From assembly GCF_000315625.1 (NCBI RefSeq), contig NW_005434576.1:110901-174900 (forward strand): a stretch of 64,000 nucleotides of DNA. The letters run 5' to 3'. Below are positions 57,288-64,000 of this stretch, in pieces. A program made the position numbers and the translations under genes. Below the pieces are notes generated by a model that saw only the letters and a program-made list of their open reading frames with translations, had not been told where the DNA came from and did not search any database. The stretch is from Guillardia theta CCMP2712 (lineage: Eukaryota > Cryptophyceae > Pyrenomonadales > Geminigeraceae). How positions within the stretch are numbered: the stretch's first letter is position 1; the number at the start of each line of letters is the position of its first letter.

Positions 57288-57686
57288 GTTGGTTCAAATT
57301 CAAAGAGGAGCGAATAAGAAGACAGTGGAAGAGAACGGTATCAAGTGCTATAAGGTCGACGAATGCAAGGAAGGATAGCGCTAGAGCGGGGAGGAGGATC
57401 AGGGCGTGGGAGGGTGTGGCTGGGTGTAAGGTGCTGAGATGCTGCGGGAGGGTTGTGTTTGAAACTTCAAGAACGAGAAGGTTGGGAAAGCAGGGGAATC
57501 ATGGCCCGTCATGCCCGGGGAAGTCAAAAGAAGTGCTTTCAGATTTCGAAAGATCCAGAAGTCCTCGAAACGACCCGTTTCTGAAGGATCCCCGGCCCCT
57601 GCAGTACAATTTCTTTACTCAAAGGGCCGCACCCCAACCCCCGGACCGTGCTCCTCCGAGTCGCTCCGAAGGGTGAAAGTAACGTT

Positions 57687-59829
57687 TATGTAACGTTTCG
57701 TCCCCTTCTCGCTTCCACGAGGGTCAACGTCAAGGGAGGGGTAGTTGAAGATAGGAAAAGGGGGGTGATCCTCGAAATTCACCAGCAGCAAACGAGAACC
57801 ATAGGGGTACTAAATGCAAGAGGGGGTACCTACCTGGGTGTTCGATCACCATCACAATTCTCGTTCAAATTGGGGGTAAAGGGTGGTATTACTCGAAATA
57901 TCGACACTCAGATGGGGTTATCATCCCAAGGGGTAGTGGATCGATGGGGGTGGGGTAGGTATGACTGGATTTTGGAGGGGTTGGCCTGAAGCCGCACGCA
58001 GGAGAGGCCGCAGAGGAGATGATGGATCACCCTACCCCGTCTTTGGTATTCATGCAGTACTACCCCCTTCCACCAATACCCCCGTACAAAAAGCCTCAAT
58101 TGACATCAGATGGCTACCTATGGATACCTCAAAGATAACTCTATTCAGCCATTAATCAAAAAGGGGTAAGAGAGGACCATTGGACTGATATTGGACCTTC
58201 TTCACTACTTCCTTTGGTCTTGGGTCCCACCCCCATCGATTGGAACCAGAGAAGCCAACATTTCACCGACCCTGGTGGTCCTACTGATGATTTTCTTTAA
58301 GTTTTTCAATATGAAATTTACGCATAGAGGATACCTGGATGCTTGCTCTGAGGCCTCAAGGTAGGGGTGAGCACCCCTACCCCACCTCAGAGGGCCAAGG
58401 CATTACCCGTACAACTCTAAACAGGTCCATTCCTTTGCACCCCACCCTCAATATCACCACCCTGGGATACTTTCATGTGTACCCAAACACCACCTCCCTT
58501 ATTCATTGGATATGTCTGAAGGATATTGTGGGGCATACCTGAAATTTTTATCGATTACTATATTATCTGAAATGAAGTATGGTCGTTACATAACAACATA
58601 AACTCCTCAACCTGTTAAAGGAGGGGTATCCAAATAACCCTACCCCGACGGATATACAACTTGCTTTGCACTACCCTTTCACTTGGACATTGGAATGATC
58701 CACCACCCCACGTGGAAAGCACCCCCACCCCCTGTCTACGAGACAGTCCTCGCCTCGGGCACCCCTCCCTCCCCCACGAGCAGGAGACGAGGAAGACAAG
58801 GCGAACGAGCGGCTAGTTCCAAGCGACAGAAGAACAGAGAACAGAGCAGAGCAGAGCAGCAGGATACATCTGTACCTGTGAGTTGGTTCGTAGACACACA
58901 GCTAGATACTTTCCTTGCTCAGCTTGGTTGTTCAAGGGAAGTGAAAGCGCAGAGCGTGTGAGGTATAGCAGGTAGTGGGGCAAGGTGAGTTGCAGCTCGA
59001 TACATCGTTGTATAGTGGCGATACAAACGGAAAGATAATTAATTCGACGAGTCTTTGGTGATTGAAACAAGCAGCTCTCGGTGTGCCTGGACGGTGTATA
59101 GGAATTGCTGGTTGGGAAGATTGCGAAATCGGAATTGGTATCAAAGCATGAGGTAGGATAAGGGCGTCTGTGCGCAATCTGGGATAATTCAAGGACATCG
59201 AGCAAAGCTTCAACAGTTTGCTTTCATTCAATTTTGGATATAACTTTTTGGTATTCATTGTGGATTTACGGCACGGTAATTGCGTCAAAAGTTTGAATTT
59301 AGTCCCTCTTTTCTCGAGTCCCCTTTCAGCCTTATTCTGGCACGGTGTCAGACTTGCTTGCACTTGGATTTGGTCTCAGCGGAGTTTCAATGATGTTGAG
59401 CTGATTCAGAACTGGGACTGCAGTCTATAACTTCTTCCCTTACTTGTTTTCCTCTTTGTGTAATTCTGCTGCATTTCAATTTTATTCTTTGACAAGACAC
59501 CCCGTTCTTCTTCTACTACTTATTGTCTCTCACCATCTTGCGCGTTCTTAAACTCTACTGAAATCTTGGTTCTTACCCTCTTCCAAATCATCGGATCAAT
59601 CCAGTTCTGTGGCTCCCACCAAAACTCTCACTCGGCCCTCTGAAACAAGTTTACTTCGATACCCTCTGTTGGAACAAAGTTGACTGGCATTGGAGGCACC
59701 GTTGGAATTTTGTTTTGCTGTAAGTCCTCTCTATTAACCTGCCATCACCGTCCAACCTTTGGGTGTGGGCGGTGCTGGAAGGGGGAGTCGTAAGGCGTGT
59801 TATGCCACGACTGCCATTGTTGCCTTTCC
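57687..59829. other. Intergenic region rich in GGGGTA / TACCCC motifs
   Basis: From 57740 to 58730 there are repeated GGGGTAGTTG, GGGGTACC, CCTACCCCGT and CCCTACCCCACC words in both orientations. From 58750 on the sequence is less biased and should include the promoter and 5' UTR of the following gene. No exon was recognised. Confidence 0.4.
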
Positions 59830-60885
59830 ATGGACGGTGTTAATCTCAAATCTGGCTGGCTGAATGCAGGTCGAACTGCAAATAGCAACATCACAGCTCC
59901 TCCGATCGAATCAATCTACAAGAACAATGACTTCTCGAACGGATCTAGCGAAGGAATTCTCAGCTCGGCTGGTTCCAACGGAGTCTCTCGTAATACAAGT
60001 TCTTCCAAGGGCATCATAGGGCCACGACCGATCATGGGCAGCATGCCATGGCCGGCAGTGAACGGTTCGAGAGGTGGACAGACCACGAATCCTGGCTCGG
60101 GGTCTAGCTGGGGAAATCAGAACAGGGGTCTGTCAGGTTCGCAATCTTCTACACACTCAACTTCGAAGATCTCGGCTACCACAACCTTGCCCATTGCTAA
60201 GACCCTTCAGCCCTTGACCAAGACTACCGCTCCTGCGAGTGGCATCTCAAAGTCATCGTCTACCGGGACTCGCAGCGGAAGTTCGAGCTTGGTCAAGGCC
60301 CCACCAGTTGTTCAACCTGTGGTTCATGTTACGGAGGTGAATGAGGAGTCGAAGCACTCGAAGAAAGAAAGCGACGGCAACAAGCAGATTCGAAAAGAGA
60401 AACTGGAGCAACGCAGAAAGTTTCTCGAAGAACTGAGCAGGCAAGGGACTGGAGCGAAGTCCAAGTCTGAAGACGAGGCTGAACTTCCTCGAAGCGTGGA
60501 ACCTGAAGTGGTAACCTCGCAGGAGGATGTCAAGAAACCTGCCGAGGAAGAGATCACAGAAGCTGTTTTGATAGACAGCAAGGTAGAGGAGGTGTCGCTA
60601 TCCAAGGAAGAATGGAATGCCAAATGGAAGGATATGTATGGCATGTTCGCACGTGGCTCAGAGGATTCTCATCTCATCGACGACGCCGACGAGAACTCTG
60701 ACACCGGGGAAGGAGAGTCTCTCCTTACCGAAGAGGAGATGGCAACGTTTCGGGCTGTTTATGGGTCCAGGATTAGACGCAAGCAGCCCAAAGAATTTTT
60801 GATCCGAAGGAGCAAGGTGGAAGACCAGTTCGACGTCACTGCTGGAGATGACAGCTACTCGACGTCGGATTCTGACGTGAGCTGA
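59830..60885 (+). CDS. Low-complexity Ser/Thr-rich protein with charged C-terminus, unknown function
   Basis: A single open frame of about 351 residues from ATG 59830. Upstream codons to 59797 are in frame but lack an ATG. Residues 1-170 are Ser/Thr/Gly/Asn-rich and probably disordered (GSSWGNQNRGLSGSQSSTHS). A basic helix follows (KQIRKEKLEQRRKFLEELSR). An acidic part then contains LSKEEWNAKWKDMYGMFARG and LLTEEEMATFRAVYGSRIRR, two short conserved-looking motifs. The end SYSTSDSDVS is a probable casein-kinase-type acidic tail. No family was recognised. Codon use resembles its neighbours and no intron is evident. Confidence 0.6.
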   Translation: MDGVNLKSGWLNAGRTANSNITAPPIESIYKNNDFSNGSSEGILSSAGSNGVSRNTSSSKGIIGPRPIMGSMPWPAVNGSRGGQTTNPGSGSSWGNQNRGLSGSQSSTHSTSKISATTTLPIAKTLQPLTKTTAPASGISKSSSTGTRSGSSSLVKAPPVVQPVVHVTEVNEESKHSKKESDGNKQIRKEKLEQRRKFLEELSRQGTGAKSKSEDEAELPRSVEPEVVTSQEDVKKPAEEEITEAVLIDSKVEEVSLSKEEWNAKWKDMYGMFARGSEDSHLIDDADENSDTGEGESLLTEEEMATFRAVYGSRIRRKQPKEFLIRRSKVEDQFDVTAGDDSYSTSDSDVS

Positions 60886-61127
60886 AGGGATTAGACCGTA
60901 CGCTCTGTGATCGACCAAAGTTCATGTTTTGAGTTCGTAAGATGTACAGTTTGCGCAGGTGTTGTGGTATACAAAGGGATTTGTCTTGGTTGTCTCCCCA
61001 CCACAGCAAGCTTGTGAGCAGCGAGTATCTCAGTGGGTAAGAGTTTCAACAAGCTTGTCTTGAATGTTAGCCATGCAGTAAAGAATATTCGTTGTGTTGT
61101 GAAGATTAGCGAGAAGCCTTTCAGTTT

Positions 61128-61933
61128 CTACAGCTTCGCATTCTCAGGGAAATAGACAGCCATCTGAACTTCCTTCCTCTGAAACCCACAGCGTTCGTAG
61201 AACTTGACGTTGTCCTGCCAATCCGTCAAAGCTTTCTTCTACCTGTGCCTCTCTCCCTATTTCCCTCCCGCAAGCCAATCCCTCGTTATCTGCTCCTCCT
61301 CCTCCTCGACCTCAACTTCTTATCTCCCTCCTCAATGCCTCTGCTCCTTCTATTCCTCCGTCCTTCTTCCCTCTTCTCACCTCGGAACAGTCGAGGATAA
61401 CCTTGTAGCACCCGACTTTTTTTCCGATGTCTTGCAGCGCAGCCATCAGCCGAGCTCCCACGTTCTTCCCCCGCAGACTAGCATCCACTACCACGTCTTC
61501 GATATGGCCAGCCAGTCCCCCTCCTCTGAGGAACTTGTACTCGGTGAGGAGAGTAGCAGTCGCTACTATCCGACGTTCCTCCGTGTTCTCCACCACCACA
61601 GTGAAGTAGCTTCCGCTGCAGCGCACACCCAGTCAGGCCCGTCCTGCGCTCCACATCCCCCCCATACGCTTCCGTCGATCTCCTCTGCCCTCCTCTGCTC
61701 TCCTCCTCCTTCCTCCCTCCCTTGCAACATCCGCACCTGCTGCGCATCTTGTTGAAGATGTCGTTCCATCTCTCTTTGGGGATCTCAGGAGCTTTGGTGA
61801 GCTGAGCGAGCAGAGGAAGGAAGCTCTTTTCATGATCGGAAGACTCCAGCGCCCTCAAGACAAGCTTGTCTGAAATCTTCGCCATGGTCTCGCTGATCTC
61901 TGGCGACTCGAACTGCTTGATCGCGCCTGACAT
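61128..61933 (-). CDS. GNA1: Glucosamine-6-phosphate N-acetyltransferase (GNAT fold)
   Basis: GNA1/GNPNAT1 acetylates glucosamine-6-phosphate with acetyl-CoA on the route to UDP-GlcNAc. Three exons: 61933-61737 (MSGAIKQFESPEISETMAKI, then VLRALESSDHEKSFLPLLAQ and KERWNDIFNKMRS), 61615-61381 (GSYFTVVVENTEERRIVATA, GHIEDVVVDASLRGKNVGAR, LMAALQDIGKKVGCYKVILD) and 61214-61128 (DNVKFYERCGFQRKEVQMAV ending YFPENAKL). IEDVVVD and RGKNVGARLM form the acetyl-CoA binding V.....G..(L/I) site. CYK..L..S..N..FY is diagnostic of GNA1. The introns are about 120 and 166 nt. A single-domain length near 170 residues fits the family. Confidence 0.92.
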
Positions 61934-62892
61934 GGTACCTGTAGAGCAAGAGCAAGAAATTCTCAGGATAATGGGAGCGAGTTGCGGGTAGAAGGAGGGC
62001 AGATGCTTAACAAGCGGAAGTAGGTAAGAAAGAAACGGAGGTCAGGGAGTGAGAATACAAATAATCTCATCGTATTGTCAATGACATTGTACTACACTGA
62101 AGTCTGCCTCATCCAACCTACATCCTCCTTTCACGGAATCAATTGGTCCTCTTACATCAAAATACCCGCGGAACTCCGACGCTACTTCTTTCTGCTTCTC
62201 CTTCTCCCTCTGCTTCTCCTCTTTCCATTCATCGTCCTCATCATTGTCGGCAACGATCCCATCCTCCACCTCCTCTCCTCCTTCCCCTCTCCTCGCCTTC
62301 GTCCTTGTCATTGTAACTTTTCAGCGCTGTGGATGAGGAGGTGGGGGTCATGACACCACCCTCCTCAAGAAGTGAAATTTTGTATCAAAGTACCGGTACT
62401 CACAAAAATTTCCAGGGTGGAGAAGTTTGGAGAGTTGCAAGCCAAACCCGCCTCAGGACAACAGTGCGGCGTCCGACAACCCGGTACTGAGTGACTGAGA
62501 CCGGCGGTCACTGACTGAGTCTCGAGTTAGAGGCAGGGCCGGGCCCGTTCCATACAGACGGACAGCCGGGGCCTCACCCGTCGGAAGGCCCCCGGAGTCT
62601 TTTAGGCTCAACGATGTCGCGGGACATGAAACTCAAGGCTCAGATGAATAAACCCACGGTGGTGGGCTTCTTCACTACCGTCGTTGGCTGCTAGGCTATG
62701 TCGCTCAGCACTGACTCAGGCTCCTCCTCCTCCTCCTCCTCTTCCCAGTCCTCCTCCTCCTGTCTGATCTTAGTAGCGTCTCAGTGTCACTGAGCCTTGC
62801 CGCTCGGCGGCTGCTGTTCCCAAACTCGTACTCCGAGCCTACTATCCCACGGCATCCTCCGGGTTTGCTCTCTCCTCCACTCAGCTCCCGCC
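61934..62892. other. Intergenic region with GC-rich repeat words
   Basis: The left part is plain. About 62440-62640 holds GTACTGAGTGACTGAGACC and GGGCCGGGCCCG words shared with the other GC-rich islands. 62720-62760 is a CCT triplet run. No exon was recognised, although the SPRY gene's 3' UTR should reach into it. Confidence 0.4.
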
Positions 62893-64000
62893 TCAAGGAA
62901 GCGCTCCCTGCCCGACGATCTTCGCTCCCAGGCACTGACCGTAGAGGCCGATGCAGGCATAAACATTGGGAGGGAGATCATCGAAGGCCAGCCCCTGCTG
63001 CACGATGAGCCAGCGGCAGGAGCAGGAGCCTCTTGGTTACCTGCTGCCTCCCGTTGATGAGAAAAGAGAGTCTGGGGCCATCGCGGATGACGCGGATCTG
63101 GTCGAGGAGGATCAGGAGGAGGGCAGAGGAGGGTCAGAGAAGAGGATCATGAGCAGGAGAGCGCAGCAGAGGGGAGGGAGGGACACATGCAGGTTAAGAT
63201 CTGGCCAAGGCAGAAAGCCCAGGAAGGGCAGGGGAGCGAAGCGGGTGGGAAGGACGTCCGGCTTACTTCATCAGCAGTGTTGAGCTTGCCAAGGCCAAAC
63301 TTGCGATCTCCAGGCATCTTGAGAGGCGAAGAGGTCAGATTGAAGACATCATCGATAGCTCAGAGAGCCACCACAGAGTTTGCAAGCTATCATCACCATC
63401 ACCACCACCATCACCATCACTATCACTATCACCACCACCATCACCATCAGCACCATCACCACCACCAGCAGCATCGCAGTAATCATCATCATCATCATGA
63501 TCCATCTCCGTCGTTGTCATCGTTATCAGCAGCAGCAGCAGCATCGCAAGAAGGCATGTGGTCATGCTTACAAGCTTGAAACTATGCTCGTTGACCGAGG
63601 GTTTTTCGTCGAAAAGAATCCATGTGTCTGCATTGGGAAGCCCTGCCAGAACAAATCACTAATGACGATGATGGAGCCAGGAGGAGGAGGAGGAGGAGGA
63701 GGAGGAGGATGAAGGAGGAGGAGGAGGACGAAGGAGGAGGAGGAGGAGGAGGAGGAGGAGGAGGACGAGGACGAGGAGGAGGACGAGGACGAGGACGAGG
63801 ACGAGGAGGAAGAGGAGAAGGAGGAGGAGGAGGAGGAGGAGGAGGAGGAGGATGATGAAGGAGGAGGAGGAGGAGGAGGAGGAGGAGGAGGAGGAGGAGG
63901 AGGAGGAGGAGGAGGAGGAGGGAAAGTGATGGCTCGCTCCTCTTGGTGGTTCTAGAGGAAACTTACCAGTAGCAGGCTCTTTGAAAGGATGGTGGGCGGA
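62893..64000 (-). CDS. SPRY-domain protein, partial (N-terminus beyond window)
   Basis: Exons followed on the minus strand: WQGFPMQTHGFFSTKNPRST (about 63640), KFGLGKLNTADEV (about 63290), IRVIRDGPRLSFLINGRQQ (about 63050-63110), then after a 54-nt intron QGLAFDDLPPNVYACIGLYG and QCLGAKIVGQGALP with stop at 62895-62893. The order (flat beta strands, then L.F.ING, then F.DLP..VY..IGLYG) is the second half of a SPRY/B30.2 domain, a protein-interaction fold. The substrate or partner cannot be told. Introns hold TGG/GAT-type and (GGA)n repeats. The upstream part lies outside the window. Confidence 0.65.
63678..63921. repeat. Long imperfect (GGA/GGAC)n trinucleotide tract
   Basis: About 240 bp of GGA triplets with GAC variants on the plus strand, within an intron of the SPRY gene. 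Poly-Gly, poly-Arg and poly-Glu frames here are artefacts. Confidence 0.9.

Larger units (their letters stand above)
55721..57686. other. Intergenic stretch with two small uncertain ORFs
   Basis: No recognised gene. Two candidate small ORFs are listed separately. The rest is moderately AT-rich, with no tRNA or repeat array noticed. Confidence 0.35.

Noticed and set aside
57740-58730. Telomere or subtelomere signal from TACCCC/GGGGTA repeats
   Set aside because: The words are degenerate, in both orientations, and recur at several internal sites next to gene 5' ends, so this is not a telomeric array.
63380-63540. Tandem ATCACC/CATCAC units considered as a CRISPR-like array
   Set aside because: Simple triplet/hexamer repeat in an intron, with no spacer structure, in a eukaryotic genome.

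Overview
The window is nuclear DNA of an intron-rich, flagellated, plastid-bearing protist. The best fit is a cryptophyte of the Guillardia theta type. The reasons are many very short GT-AG introns (often 42-65 nt), GC-rich intergenic repeat islands, an assembly gap (N run 49942-50837), and at least three proteins that are normally cytosolic but here begin with an ER signal peptide, as expected where a second cytosol (the periplastid compartment with its nucleomorph) must be supplied. The organism call is an inference. No CRISPR array, operon or prokaryotic feature is present. Exon structures were worked out by hand from splice signals, reading-frame continuity and remembered family motifs, so individual splice sites may be off.

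Layout, left to right: METTL5 rRNA methyltransferase (+, 5' end outside the window); a PDZ plus coiled-coil protein (-); a GY.GF-motif protein resembling ciliary microtubule inner proteins (+); a mitochondrial p32/MAM33-like protein (-); the RNA ligase RtcB with an ER-type leader (-); intronless EXO1 (+); a membrane-anchored papain-family protease with an EGF-like module (-); a membrane-anchored coiled-coil protein (+); an SM-family SLY1/SCFD1 protein, also with an ER-type leader (-); a UBA plus scramblase-like protein (+); YIPF6 (+); two paralogous secreted LamG/LysM-like genes arranged tail to tail as a large inverted repeat (30096-41531); a TMEM128-like membrane protein (-); a signal-peptide-bearing ubiquitin-like/ubiquitin fusion (+); WDR47 (+, split by the gap); a coiled-coil protein (-); ribosomal protein eS27 (-); about 5 kb of repeat-rich intergenic DNA; an unknown low-complexity protein (+); glucosamine-6-phosphate N-acetyltransferase (-); and a SPRY-domain protein (-, running off the right edge).

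The main theme is compartment targeting. RtcB and SLY1 carry a signal peptide followed about 30 residues later by the same hexapeptide, LRLRGG (residues 61-66 and 55-60). A third gene encodes a signal peptide joined to a ubiquitin-like unit and then an almost canonical ubiquitin. Together they suggest nucleus-encoded supply of RNA ligation, membrane-fusion control and ubiquitin to the periplastid compartment. Two trafficking genes of the ordinary secretory route (YIPF6 and the SLY1 family) lie nearby. The second theme is a roughly 11 kb inverted duplication with near-identical ends and diverged middles, which suggests gene conversion.
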